DNA of 64,000 bases from contig CM074704.1 in the NCBI GenBank assembly GCA_037367355.1, positions 558,001 through 622,000 of the forward strand, given 5' to 3'. Below the pieces are notes generated by a model. The model was given only the letters and a program-made list of their open reading frames with translations. It made no database searches and had not been told where the DNA came from. The DNA comes from Neoscytalidium dimidiatum (lineage: Eukaryota; Ascomycota; Dothideomycetes; Botryosphaeriales; Botryosphaeriaceae). Positions 42,974 to 55,187 of this stretch are shown one piece after another. Both the position numbers and the translations under genes were made by a program. Numbering within the stretch: position 1 is the first letter of the stretch; the number at the start of each line of letters is the position of its first letter.

Positions 42974-45911
42974 GCGTGTGGAACGGGAGGGCTGCGGGCC
43001 GGTGTTTGAGAGGGAGTATCTGAATTTTCCAGCCAGATCTGTAGAAAGTCAATATCACTGTGGTACTTTGCGTGTCGCATGCCCATCGCTCGATGTTAGT
43101 CCTGGCTGATTTGACCTCGTGTAGGCTGCAGTAGATTCTGAAGATATCTCTAAAGCGCAATGCTGAGATGAATGGGACCATCGCTTTTCAAAAGACGTGG
43201 GTATCCGACGACCTGATCATCGACAGGCGCAAAGCTACCCGGCAAAAGCGGTGCTTAGCACAGCGTCAAGAGCGCTCAAATACTATCTACCAGCGCCACA
43301 GCATCGAGACAACAACAAAAGCCCAACGAGCGCACCAAAAAAAAATCCGATGAACGAAATAAAACTAAACCGCCCTACTAATTCCCATAAACCCGGCGCC
43401 CGACATAACCGCCCCAATCCAACTCCCTCCATCACTCACCCCCTACAAACAGGAAAAAAAAAAAAAAACCCCAACGAAAGAAAGCCACAGCCCTCCACCA
43501 CCTCCCAGCACACCTGCACCCCTCCCAAACCAGCCCTCTCCTCCCGTTCCTCTCCCCCGATAACTTCGAACGCAGCAAAGTCGAAGGGCGACGCCCAAAC
43601 CCCTTTGGGCAACGACGCTGCAGCCGGGCACCCGGCCGCCTGATTGGCCAAGCACGGCGCCGCGCGTCGCTGATTGGGCGCGGAGCGGGATCAGGGCTGG
43701 CAAGGGTGATGCAGCAGGGATTAGAGGAGAGGGGGGAGGGAAGGGCGTCGGTGCATGGTGGAGGGCGAGGGAAGGGGTTGGTTGGGTGTTGGGTGGACGA
43801 GCCCTGGGAGGATGGATGGATGGTGGTTGGGCAGGAAGGAGAAAATGTGGGGGGAGGGGGAGGGAAAGAGGGAAAGGGCGGTTGGTGGATGGACGGATGG
43901 TCCTTTTTTTATTTTTATTCTTTTTATTTTGCTTGGCTGGGTTTTACTCGCTGAAGAGCGCTTTTCGTGCTGGGCTGATGGGCTGATGCTGCCCAATGGT
44001 CGTACGGGGAAAAGGGTAATTTTGTTTCTTTGGATTTCATTTTCGGGTACGTGTGATTAGCGGACGTTGCGTAGACTGTGGAAAACTGGGCATGTATCTC
44101 TTGCAGATGAAGTGTTCAAAAGTGAAGGAGGACGGGCAGATGAGTATGGGGTAAGTATGGGGGAGGATAGTGGAGGACTGAGGCACAGCAGACAACCACT
44201 CGTCGTACACAGCGACGATGCCTTGGAACCGTTACGCTGAAGTGCGCGCATATGATTGGGCGATGCTCCTGCTCTGTCAATTGACTCGGTAGAGTGCGAT
44301 TACCTGCGCCCGCATCTCTACTGCCGTATTTCCGTCCGCGTGCGCGGCTGATTTAGGACGAGCCAGGCGGCACCGGCTGCGCAGAGAACGAATCTAGGCG
44401 CTGCTAAGGGATATAAGTTCAACATGTTATGCATGTCTTGTGGAAGCTGACAAGTATTTGTGTTCACATGTGCCTCGCGAGCAACCTATCCCTTTCAACT
44501 TCTCATCTCTATCTGGCATGATGCGGGAGCTCAAGCAGGAAGTCAGTGTAGCGAACTCCTCATCGACGGCATGTGAGAGAGCACAGCGAGCTCCACCCAT
44601 CAGGCCATTCTTACTGCAGTGGGCGCAGCCTACATCATTCGCCACATCAGATCGAGAATCACCTACACGGATACCTTTGCTGCCATGCTACAAATCGATT
44701 CCCCCGCATCAACGAGCATATTGGATGTGATCGATGGAATTTCCGGATGAGAAAGTCCGCTCCCCGACTACATACGAAAACGCGAACCCACGCAGGAACC
44801 CCCCACTCTCCGACGCCGCCGAACTGCATGAGGCCGCGTGCCCGCATCTGATTAGTTATCATCAGTAATGGTATTGCCTCATCCATCTCGGTTCTTGCTC
44901 TGCAATCTGGTGTGGGCTAAGGACGTTGTATCTTTGTGCAACCGCGAGGCCATGCGGCAAGGGGCGTTGGGCTTTTTGATTTGTTTTTGTAGGGTTCAAC
45001 AAAAAAAAACAAATTTGATACTCTCTTTCCCATTCCCTTATGGGTGCGGCCAACGGTCGATCTGGATCTGCCGTGTAACCGTCACATGTGTACTGTTGAA
45101 CGAAGAAAATTTGCGTAATTAATTCTCCGAACTGTGAGACAACTCATGGTCTTGAAGTCCCTTTGGGGAAGTTTTGGAAAATGAGATATTTCATCTGCTC
45201 AAAAACGAGCGGTGAGAAGGTCATGGATTGGGGAGTTGGGGGATGAAAGGAAGGGATGGATATTTTGAGACTTTGGAAATTAAGTGTACGAGATCAAGGC
45301 TTTCAGGAAGTACTGCAAGACAAGTAATTCAGTGACATACCGAGACATTGTGGAAACCTGGAACGCAGGAGACGAACTTGACAGCGACAAGGGAAAAGTG
45401 AGTGACAGACGCTGTCGCATGCATATTCCGATACCGGAGTTGCGCGAGCAGTTCCATTCTAGTAACCTCACATATTCTGTCTCCTCCAATCCCTACCTGG
45501 CCCCCAAATACCCAAGAGAAAGGACTCGTCTTCCGCTGAAGAGGAATTTAGTAATGGTGTGAGCTTTTACAGCACCATGATTATGTGCTTCTTCCTTTAA
45601 CAATGATTTCGGAACCTATGAGATTATGCTTCAAAGAGCCCTCTCAGTGTTCCGCACTTATACAAGCTGAGAAATGAGAGAAAACAGAAGGAGATCCTCC
45701 AAACTTTCCCCAGCCCCTTGATAGAGCAGCCGCTGAAACAACCGCATATCTTACACAATCTGGTAATGACAGCCAGTTCCTTAGCAACTGATCCGCCGTA
45801 AACGTCTTCTCTTGCGGTGTCCGTACTGCCGGAGGGAGCGGTCGTTGATGCGCATTCTGCGCACAGGTATCAGAAACAGGCCATCCTTCTCCGGCGGCGC
45901 GATGCTGCGGC
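42974..45911. other. Long intergenic region, no gene supported
   Basis: Nearly 3 kb with no recognisable protein. It contains an A14 run near 43,450, a GGAT/GATG-rich segment near 43,800-43,900, and pyrimidine tracts near 43,905-43,935. Frames of 90-150 codons here are low in information. Confidence 0.45.
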
Positions 45912-46969
45912 TTAGAACTCGGCGCTGCCGTTGCCGTTGTGGTGGCCGACGGTGTAGCCGAACGTGGTGTTGTCCTGCTCCGAGGCGTCGACATCTCCAC
46001 TCAGAAGGTTGTTGTTGCTGGCACCCTCGGCACCGGCATAGGCGGCGGAGGCATTCGCACTGCCGGATGCGCTGCTCCCGGCGCCGGCAGCGGCATTGCC
46101 CTGTTGCTGATAGCCGACGGCAGGCTTGTTCTGATTTGCGAGGAGGGTCTCGAGGTGCCAATCAATACCAAAAGTTCAGATTACTCTTCGTCTTATGCCA
46201 GAAAGGATCGGCAACAAACGAAATGGGGAGGAAGGGAATGGGGCAGCTTACTTCGCGGTAGCGGGACAGATAGATTTTCAAGGCTTCGGCATAGTTCTCG
46301 AAGCCAAGCGAAGTCATGGCGAAGAGGATGTCCTCGCCATTGACCGTCTTGCGCTTCTCCTGCTGGCACTTTTCGGATGCTGGAGCGTCGTCAGACCGCG
46401 CCGCCTGGAGTGGGGGAAAAGATGGAGGGGGGACGTGCCTTCGCTGGTGATGAAGGAGATGAACTCGCTCACGCACTCCTGCATGCACTCTTTGGCCTCT
46501 TTGGCGATCTTCGCGTTCTCGGGCAGGGCCATCTTCATGATGCGGGCGACTGGCGCGAAGTTGCGGATGTTAGCATCGCTAGTAGCATTGTCGGGGCGGC
46601 CCTTGGGGGGATTGAGGGGCGGCGATTGGGAAGACGGAGGAGACGCAGACGACATGCTTCAGGGCGGGCGCGGGCCGTTTTTGAGCGACGGTCTGCTCAG
46701 GCGCTGATTCGAGGTGTGGGCGTGGAGAGAGCATTCGTCGACGTGCAGCAGCGGGTTTGGGGCGCGCAAATCAGACGAGGGGAGAGGTGCATTTCAGACG
46801 TACCATTCGCTATAGGCAGCCATCGGTCCTGCTCCTTGACTTCGAACTCGTAGCCGAGTCCTTGCGCTTGTGTATCCTGAGCTTCTCTGTCCATATGCGG
46901 CTCCGAAGATTCGTCAGGCGACTGCGCTCCAGGTTCCACGTCCGACTTCTTCGGCGGGGTGGCCGACAT
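45912..46969 (-). CDS. hapC: HapC/Hap3, NF-YB subunit of the CCAAT-binding complex
   Basis: Four exons, 46969-46804, 46549-46439, 46379-46252 and 46148-45912, give 213 aa. Exon 1 ends in the fungal signature [16 protein letters not shown]; exon 2 continues [20 protein letters not shown] and [13 protein letters not shown]; exon 3 gives [20 protein letters not shown] and [18 protein letters not shown]. This is the full NF-YB histone-fold domain (about residues 40-135). The tail is Ala/Gly/Asn-rich. With HapB and HapE it binds CCAAT boxes in the nucleus and, with HapX, controls respiration and iron genes in ascomycetes. Intron 2 has a GC donor (AAG|GCACGT). Intron 1 is long (254 nt) and contains an ATG at 46655 whose frame runs straight through the acceptor, so an alternative N-terminus is possible. 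Identity is secure. Confidence 0.95.
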
Positions 46970-49560
46970 GTTTATTCGGACGGCTGCAGGCCCCTCGGAG
47001 CCTGGCAGAGCTCTCTTGTGACGTGGACTGCCAGCGAATAGGTCTGCTCAAGCCAGCGCAGAGCTTGGGCAAGCCGGCCGAGTATGCGGCCTCGAGTTGA
47101 TGTGCGTCAAGGGCAGCCGGGGCCTGTGCGACTCGAGCCTGGACCGGGCGCTGGGGGAGCGGCGCGCGGTGGATGCCAGGAAGCTTCTGATGCAAGCGCT
47201 AATGTAGGATGGTATCGACGTGCAGGCGGAGCAGGGGACGACTTGGGCAGATCCGTCGAGAGGAGTGGCGCGTAGCTTGCGCAATTGGCGAGCGCGGCGG
47301 GCGTACGACTCGGGAGCTGCAGGCGCGCGAGGTGCTACCGTCAGCCGCGAGGGTGCGGCCGGGACGGACGAGGCGTGTGCGTTGGACGAGGCGGCGGGCT
47401 GCTGCGAGCTGCTGCGGCTGGGGGAGACTAGCTGCGCAGGCGGCGGCGGCGGCGGAGGCGGCGAGGTACGACGGACGCGCTGGCGCTGGCGGTTGGCGGC
47501 GGTGCGGGAGCAGAGCCGGGAGCCAGGCAGAGCAGGGCCAGAGCCAGAGCCGGAGCCGGAGCGCGAGCCAGAGCGAGAGCAACAGATACAGAGGCAGCAG
47601 AGCCGGAGGCGGTGCCAGCAGTGCAGGCGGGAGCGGGTGCGGGTGCAGGGCGCGCGTGGGGTTGGGCGAGAGGCGAGCAGGGCAGCAGACGGGTGAGCGA
47701 AGGCGTGGCCGGCGGCGGTTGTGGAAAGAGAATGGCAGGAATTGGAACGCTCGTCCCGCGACAGACAGGCAGTAGTGGACGGGCATGGAGTGTGTCGACG
47801 CGGCATCCATCCCCATACCTGAGCCTTCATGCTGGCCTCCCCTCCCCTACGCCGCCTTCCCTGCGCGGCCCTCCGCCCGGCGCCGGTCAGTCAGCCGCCG
47901 CGCAGCAAAACACACACACACGCACAACAACAACAGTAGTCGCCTTCGCCCAGCAGCACATGGAACGGGCCCCCGGCCGGTGACGACAGCGCGCGCGCGC
48001 GAGGCTGAGCGCTGAGTCGTGGCCCAAGCTGCGCCAGCCCGCCCAATCGACGCCCGGTCTCAGCGCTCCGGCTCGTGCTGCGCTGCATCCTCCTCGTCAA
48101 GACGCGGATCGCCATGCCCTGATGCCCGCCTCCATTGGCCAATTCGCGCCCATGCTGACCTCTGTCCTCGACCCCTCCCCTCGACCTCACCGAACGCGCC
48201 CGCGTCGGCTCGACGCGACCGCGTGCGCAGCGGCGCGGAGCTCCCGCAGCCCGCGCCGTCTCCCGTGTGCCCGCCCAGCAGCGCCGCCGCCCAGCGACCC
48301 TGTCGCCGCCCATGTGCGTAGCTATGTCGTCGTCGCTGTCGCTGTCGCTCCCGCTGCCGCTGTCGCTGCCGCTGCCGCTGCCGCTGCGACAGCCTGCCAG
48401 CCTGCCCGCCGGCCGGCCGTCCGTCCAGCCCAGCGCACCACCTCCAATCAGCGCGCCCTTGTCGCAACCGCGTCGCGCTCGCCTCAAGCCCACGGTATGC
48501 GCATCGAGGGCCGCCACGGATCAAGACCTGCAGTTCCAGGCTGGCGGCGCCTGGCACACCTCCACCCGCCCCCTCCGCCGCGCAGAACGATGTGCTGGCC
48601 TCCGACTGCCGTCAGATTGTCTTCGATCCCACACTTGCATGCCGGCCGTCGACCCTCTGACAGACGGCCACCCCTGGCGCCCCGGCTTATGTGCTCGACG
48701 TGGATCGCAGGAACCCCCATCACACGGCCGCCGACCGCGCCGTGGCAGCCACGGCGCCCCGTGGGCGCCTTGCTCTGCGCGCGACCTGCCATCCCATGAC
48801 GTCGGCGCGGCCACTCACGACGAGCCATGCCATTGGAGTTCCTGACACCGGGCGCGATCTCTGGGTACCCTATGAGCTGCTGGCCCACACTCGCGGAACT
48901 GTCTCTGAACGTTACCTGCTAGGCGTCGATCCAGCTTTGGCTGCAGCTCCGCCCTCCGCGCCAACACATCCTGCAGCTGCCGCAGGCGCGCATCAAGCCA
49001 CGAATGCTCAGCCTTGTACCGACAGCCCTAGGATTTTCCTGACCCATGTCCGCCGTGGAACCGACGTCAAGAACGACCGTTGATCGGCTGGGAAAGGCCG
49101 CGCTCGCGTGCTGAGATCGGGGAAGGGGCTCAGCCGTTTGGAGATTGCTGACTTCATTGTACAGCCTGCGTGTCCGACTCATGTGTGCTATGTACAGCTC
49201 ATCCTCCGCATACAAGCTTTTGCGCCTTGATTAAGCACACCACCACCACATGCCGCCCTAGACGTCCAGCAGACACCTCATCATACCCGCCACGGGAAAC
49301 ACCGTTTGACCGGCCTTGAGCTGGCCGCGGAACGCCCGTTCGCGTGGGCTGACCTCAGACTAGATTCCCTGACAACAAATGCTTTTTGCCGTGAAAATTT
49401 TTTTTTATAGCGCTGGTAGAGTTGTTGTTGTCTTCTCCCGGTCCGCAGGATCCGGAAGTCAAAGTCTGCCTTGCGCTGCAACCTCGTGCCGATGGGCCGC
49501 TACTGCAGCTAGGGCGGAGCCGGCCCAGCATGCGCGTTCGATATTATTGTCCGCTCCCTA
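46970..49560. other. GC-rich region upstream of hapC, no gene supported
   Basis: About 2.6 kb of GC-rich, repetitive low-complexity DNA. Many long overlapping frames exist on both strands, but they are Arg/Ser/Pro-rich and mutually antisense, as expected of GC-rich noncoding DNA. It would include the hapC promoter and the 3' flank of the prefoldin gene. Confidence 0.45.
48328..48393 (+). repeat. Hexamer microsatellite of GTCGCT / GCCGCT type
   Basis: About ten imperfect units of GTCGCT, CCCGCT or GCCGCT follow one another. No gene is read through it with support. Confidence 0.75.
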
Positions 49561-50222
49561 CTACTGCTGCACGACCTGGATGTTGTTCTTTTTCTGCATA
49601 GCGAGAGAGGGTTAGCATGCCATCTGACTCTCCCAACGTTGGAAGTGCTCTGGCCAAATGACGCACCTTCCACTGGTCCATCTCTTCCTGCTTCGTCTTG
49701 TACTGCTTCAGCAGGTCGTCCAGAACCTTCTTCAAGCCCTCCGAGTTCGTCTTCAGCGCGGGTACGACGTCCTTCACCGTCCTTTCCACCAAGACACCGT
49801 TGATCATGCGGAAACATTTGCGGTCCCCGGGCAGGGGCTCCAGAGTCTCCAGGACCAACCTAGCATTCCAACATCAGCGTCATTGCCCATGCCGTTTCGC
49901 CCGGTTCAGGGAGGCGGGAAGCGGTGAGAAGGAGGTGAGGGAGGTGCGGGCTGAGAGAAGCAACGCGCGGGCGAAGGAGCGGTGAGATAGTGCGAAGGGG
50001 GCGACGAATGCGTGCGTAATGTAGGCGTAGTCTCGTACTTGTGCTCTTCAGTCTCTTGCTCGACATCGCCGATCTTTTGGGCGAGCTGCTGGAGGATGTT
50101 CTTGTAGTTGGAGTATTGGATCTGCAGCTCTGCGACGCAGGTCAGCGCGAGGCTCGTCGACTGAGGATGTGCCGTGGATGTGCCGTGCCTTGCTGCTTTT
50201 TCTGCGACAGTGGCTGCGCCAT
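49561..50222 (-). CDS. GIM4: Prefoldin subunit 2
   Basis: Four exons, 50222-50189, 50129-50039, 49859-49667 and 49593-49561, give 116 aa. The protein starts MAQPLSQKKQQELQIQYSNY and continues with the first coiled-coil helix NILQQLAQKIGDVEQETEEH. The beta-hairpin region LVLETLEPLPGDRKCFRMIN and GVLVERTVKDVVP follows, then the second helix to KKNNIQVVQQ. This is the beta-type prefoldin subunit of the cytosolic chaperone that passes unfolded actin and tubulin to TRiC. The last exon codes only ten residues. Intron 1 (50130-50188) has a GC donor (AAG|GCACGG) since no GT in reach keeps the conserved QQELQ junction; introns 2 and 3 are GT-AG (179 and 73 nt). It is divergent from CMC2 with 296 bp between starts. 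Confidence 0.95.
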
Positions 50223-50518
50223 TGTTCTGAAGCTGCGTCGCTGGGGGTCGATGCGATGCCGCTCGTTGCTGTTGTTCGAGGTGGGACGGCGGGCGGAGTG
50301 CGGGACCCTTGGCGGGATGAAGCTCGCACAGACGCTCTGGCTCTCATGTCGCCGCCGCCCGCGGTCGTCGAATCGCAACACTTCCAATCATCGCACTTCC
50401 TCCGCTTTTTCCCCCCAACAGCAAGCAGCGCCCACCGCCTGCATCCTGCTCTGATCTACAAAGCATTAACGCGCGGATCGCTAACCAGGCTACCTGACGA
50501 GGTGCTCGCGCCGGCAAC
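50223..50518. promoter_or_regulatory. Bidirectional promoter between prefoldin 2 and CMC2
   Basis: Two start codons lie 296 bp apart in opposite directions, so both core promoters are in this interval. No specific element is assigned. Confidence 0.5.
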
Positions 50519-50827
50519 ATGCATCCGCACCTGCACACCAAGGATAACAAAGGTGCGTGCGCCTCAGCACTTCCCGACGTTCTCCGCTCGCCGATCGACT
50601 GACACACACCCACCGTAGCCTGCGAGGAGGTCATGAACGCCCTCGAGGAGTGCCATGCGCGCGGCTTCCTCTACAAGGCTGTCGGCATGTGCAATAAGCC
50701 CAAGCACGCCGTCAACATGTGTCTCCGCGCCCAGCGCCTCGAGCGGACCAAGGCCAACCGCGAGCAGGCGAAGGTCAAGCGCGACAAGATAGAGAAGGTC
50801 TGGGCCGAGATCGACGCCAACTCGTAG
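50519..50827 (+). CDS. CMC2: COX assembly factor Cmc2, twin CX9C protein
   Basis: Two exons, 50519-50552 and 50619-50827, give an 80-aa protein. Exon 1 codes MHPHLHTKDNK; the 66-nt intron splits the next Ala codon. The twin CX9C motif is complete: ACEEVMNALEEC, then MCNKPKHAVNMC, followed by a basic C-terminal helix RLERTKANREQAKVKRDKI. Cmc2 is a mitochondrial intermembrane-space protein needed for cytochrome c oxidase biogenesis, imported by Mia40. The size and both motifs match the family. With COX17 it is the second CX9C assembly factor in this window, about 19 kb apart, both divergent from non-mitochondrial genes. Confidence 0.95.
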
Positions 50828-52246
50828 ATGAGAGAGAACACACTCGATTGTATGATATGTGGACGAAGAATGCATGATCGGCGCATGGGGTATGGAAGGT
50901 CTTGGAAAAATCAAGCACGGCGGATATGGAGTTACATTTCGAGGGATACTATATGTCTGGTGGTGAAAGAATATGGACGAAGTCTTTTGTCCTCGGTGAT
51001 ACCTGGCCTCTGCTGGAGAACGTAGTGGAATGTCTAGCATCCTCCACTCCATCTCTGTCCGTCCAGTGGTGCCACCGTGAGCATGAGAGACCATAGCAGG
51101 TTTTCATGCTGTTTTAACATTCGCACACCTGAGTTCATATCTGACACGATCATGGAGTATGAAACGAAACATTTGAGGTCCCTACTATACAAGGTCATTG
51201 ACGAACTCCGCTTCCATGACCTCATCGGATGATCTTTAGTGTTCAGGAACCGTGCTAAACATGGTTGGAGATGAAGTGTGCCCAGAATACGATTTCCGCT
51301 GGAGTATTTTAAGGACCGGTCTTGTCCTAACGCAGGAGAAATCGAAGTGCACGTGCAGACGTAGAGCAGATTATCTCTCACGCTCTTCCCTCCAGCAAAA
51401 ATTTCAACGTCTTACGTGCATAATCCCAAGCTTACAGGATCTGCTGGACTCGCTTCGGAATAGCCTGGCCATTTCGTGGGGGAAAAAAAATATAACAAAA
51501 ACCTCGGATCGGAGCGCACCGATTGCAGTATTCAAAAATGAGAAGCCGGCCAGCATTAGTCTGTGCGTAACCTCTGTCTTGGACAGTTCGTTTTCCATGA
51601 TCGCTTCCTTGCCTAAGGTCGTGTTCGGCCGGTGCTTCGCTCAGATAGGGAGTTGGGACGAGGCAAGCGCTCTCCAGCGGATCAAGGCCCCATTCGCATC
51701 ATATGATCCCGTACACCGACTCAGGCGAGCGTCGGCACACAGGACGTTGTCTGTTCAGACTCGGCCGCTGATGAGCGGCGATCCTTGCTCTCCACCCGCT
51801 GTTTTCCCTGCCAAGCGTCCCAAAGGGGAAGGTGCTATACAGGCCTCCTAAGGCCCAAACGAGCCAAGAGATGCGTGGGACACCACATTCCCTATCAAGT
51901 TTAAGGGAGACCCGCAGTCGAGCTTAAGGAACAGGTCACTGCTCCGCGCGGGCGAGCCGTTCGGACTGCATATTGGCGGGCTCTGCTATTGCTTGCAGCG
52001 TCCGCCAAGCTCATGATACGAATAGCGGTCGTGGAAGCATTTATCATGTAGCTTGTCGCCTGAATGAAGGAGGAGCCAAGAGCCTTGGTGAAATCGCAAG
52101 ATTCGGAGGCCAGCGACGTCTGGACATGGGAACAGCAGTATAAAGTCTCCAAGTTGTTTATGTTTCAACACGGCGGGCTCCACATCTTCCTCCAGTCTTC
52201 GCTTGTGTCTCGGTATTGATAAGTTTATTCTTTCGACGTTATCAGT
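50828..52246. other. Intergenic, no gene supported
   Basis: A 199-codon open frame at 51252-51851 has no recognisable motif and mixed codon use, so I do not call it. The right end is the promoter of the aminopeptidase gene. Confidence 0.45.
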
Positions 52247-53550
52247 ATGAAGATCTCTACCCTGCTTGCTGTTGCCGCGGCAGCGGCGGTTTCTGCAGCG
52301 CCTCTTGCACCTCGTGCTGACGAGGTTGCTGAGCCTGATAAGTACCTCATCAAGCTGAGCGAGACGGAGGAGAAGTGGGTTACCGAAGATGAGAAGTGGG
52401 AGCTGCGCAAGGTACGTGCACCGTTTATGGATTTAGCCGCAGAGTGGACAAATTGAGGCCATGAATGGTCATTCTTGTTTTCTCCTATTTGAAGACCGCG
52501 AACTAATGAGATATCCGGCAATATAGCAAGGCGTCAACTTCTTCGACAAGACCTACGCTTCAAGCACAAATGCTGAGACAAAGGTCAAACGCCAGGCCGT
52601 CAGCTATCCCACTACGGCTAGATACACCTCCGCCGTGAACGGCCTGATTAGCCAGCTTTCCACTTCGAACATGCAGACGAACCTCCAAGGCCTCGTTGCA
52701 TTCAACAACCGCTACTACCGTTCAAGCACCGGCACTGAGTCCGCTACCTGGCTCCGTGACCTCGTCCAGGACACCATCGATGCCGCCGGCGGTGGTGCCA
52801 CTGTTGAGTTCTTCACCCACTCAAGATGGAATCAGAACAGCATCATCGCCACGGTTCCCGGACAGTCTGACAGGACTATCGTCGTTGGCGGCCACTTCGA
52901 CAGCATCAATCTGAACAATCCCACCAACGGCAGGGCTCCCGGTGCCGACGACGACGGCAGCGGCTCCATCACCAACCTCGAGATCCTGAAGGCCTACCTC
53001 TCCAGCGCCGCGGTCAGGAATGGCGAGGCTGCGAACACCGTCGAGTTCCACTGGTACGCAGCTGAGGAAGCCGGTCTGCTCGGCTCGCAGGCTATCTTCG
53101 ACTCCTATGCCAGCCAGGGCCGCAACATCATTGCCATGCTTAACCATGACATGACTGGCTACTCTGCTGGCATGACGAACGCGGGCCAGAGCAAGTCACT
53201 TGCTGTTGTGACGGACTACGTGAACACCGCTCTCAGCAACTTCGTGCGCCTCATGATCAGGACCTACACTTCTCTACCCATCACCACCAGCACCTGTGGT
53301 TACGCCTGGTAAGTAAAGCCGCCGCATCAGGATCGTTCTAGTTTGCTGACGAAGATATAGCTCCGACCACGCTTCGGCGACTGATGCTGGATTCCCCTCG
53401 GCATACGTGTTTGAGAGCCCTGATGCCTACTCGTCGCCGTACATCCACACCACCGGGGACACCATCAGCACCGTCGACTTTGGCCACATGTTGAACCATG
53501 CACGTGCAGGCCTCGGCTTTGTCTATGAGCTGGCTTTCACTAGCTTTTAG
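52247..53550 (+). CDS. lap1: Secreted leucine aminopeptidase, M28 family
   Basis: Three exons, 52247-52411, 52527-53308 and 53361-53550, give 378 aa. A signal peptide ([17 protein letters not shown]) is followed by a propeptide with a basic site VKRQ near residue 75. The mature M28E peptidase shows all five zinc ligands: VVGGHFDS (H178), [20 protein letters not shown] with catalytic Glu and ligand Glu, LNHDMTGY and YIHTTGDT. It removes N-terminal leucine and other hydrophobic residues from peptides outside the cell, for nutrient use. The second splice joins TCGYA to [19 protein letters not shown], keeping the two cysteines of a known disulfide-type pair next to each other in order. Single gene, with no peptidase neighbours. 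Identity as LAP1-like is strong; exact specificity is not determined. Confidence 0.9.
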
Positions 53551-55187
53551 AGGTGTCGGCGTGGAAGCTACGACGGAGCGGGAGTAATTGACGAGTAGAA
53601 GGAAACGATGGAAGAGAACAAAAAAAAAAAAAGAGAAAACGGGAGAAGAACGATGCAGGACTGCCTGCTTATAATTATGTAAATAGCTTCAACGAGAGAA
53701 AATGGCCTTTCTTTGAAAAGAGCCAGGCTGTACAAAGCGAATTGATGACTGTGTCGGCGTCGTGTGACGTATGTTGCAGTGCGCACAATTTTGAATTATG
53801 GGTCCCATGCTGCTGTCGCATTTGCCTTGACGTCCGTGACTTGATGAGGCGCGGCTTGACCATTCAGAGTCTGTTGAGATGAGCTGTCGGCTGAGGCCTG
53901 GAGAGCTGGCTGCTGTGGAGCGTAGCGGAAACGAATAACCTTGCAGACTTGGGCGCGGTTGTCTCAGGTGCGGTCACTGCCTTAGGAGGGCTGTGGGGAA
54001 AGGGAACTCAGGCAGGCATTGGCGCGGGGGGCTGATTGCCCGCGATCCTCGCGCCACATCACGGACCACTGCGCGTTGATTCGCGCAGCGCGTTGCCTGG
54101 GGACCTGGCGACCGTTGCCCTCGACCGCGAGCCGTCGTCGCCCTGTCACTTCCGTACCACGCCCGCTCCATTGGCCGTGTGCGCTCCCTTCTCGCCTTCG
54201 CTTTCGACCGCCGCCAAAAACGAGAGTCCTGCGTCGAGCCCTGACCCAATCCGCGACCCACGCCGGCCTGATTGCGCTGCCGCTGTCCCAATTGCCAGCA
54301 GCCGTCCACGGACAACTCTCGCGCAGCGCCAGAACGACCGTCCCAAGCCTTAATGAACGCCTGATCGCGCGCTTTGCTTTTCCGCTGCCCTGTTTCACGC
54401 CAACCACGCGCTCGCGCGCCCCGCGCCAATCGTACTCGCCGTGTCACACTGCTCGCTGCGCCACGGGTACAAGGCCGTATAAATTGCCGGGGAAGAAGGT
54501 CGCGGGAGACGTCGAGGGCGGGACATCGAGATTGAAGAAGCGCGCTGCATACTGAAGAGACGTCAGCCTGCCTGCAGCGCTGAACATCAGAGGAAAGCCG
54601 CGACTGAAGCTTGCGCAACGTCTTCGCCGCCGCCGCAAGCCGGCCGCAAGCTCCCCGCATCCGCCGATTCGAGTCTCGGTGTGGTCCCTGGAGAAGAGTA
54701 CAAACCCGCAAAGTTCGCTCCCGTGCAGCTCCACCACACCGACCTAAATACCTTGACGGAGTTCCGCTGCTTGATGTGCTCATCTTTCTCATCTCGCTCA
54801 GTCGGTTTCGCACAATTTATCCACAGTCTGGCCGGACAGGAGCACGAATAAGAAATAGGCACCGGAGAGCCTCACAGCTGTAGCCGGCCAATTAGCATCG
54901 CCGAGAACTTTCCGGTTCGGTCATTCGCCTCCTGCTGCCTAACCCTCGTTTGCTGTTACGCATCAGTTAAGGTATGTCTTCCTGCTCTGCTCTGATTCAA
55001 GTCTTCGTCCATTTCCGTGCTTCTCTCCCTGCGCCACTTTACCCTTGCAAAAATATCTGGGAGGATTCTCTGCCCCTACGACCTTGCCAGTTTCCTCTAC
55101 ATCCCAACACCTCACCCCCGATGTTTTACGATCGCATTCATGCCGTCCCCTCGGCGCTCTAACCACCCACCTCGAGTAGTATTCGCC
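53551..55187. other. Intergenic and long upstream region of the Rad53-like gene
   Basis: About 1.6 kb without a supported gene. It has an A12 run near 53,621, then GC-rich DNA from 54,000 to 54,900 with low-information frames. The kinase frame is open upstream to 55,017. Confidence 0.45.

Noticed and set aside
46439..46655. MSSASPPS start as the only hapC start
   Set aside because: The upstream exon with [16 protein letters not shown] splices in frame and is the conserved family N-terminus, so the inner ATG is only an alternative.
47048..48890. Several 150-260-codon frames on both strands
   Set aside because: Arg/Ser/Pro-rich frames in GC-rich repetitive DNA that overlap each other; no conserved motif.
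51252..51851. 199-codon open frame on plus
   Set aside because: No recognisable domain, no splice partners, and composition like its noncoding surroundings; kept only as a remark in the intergenic entry.
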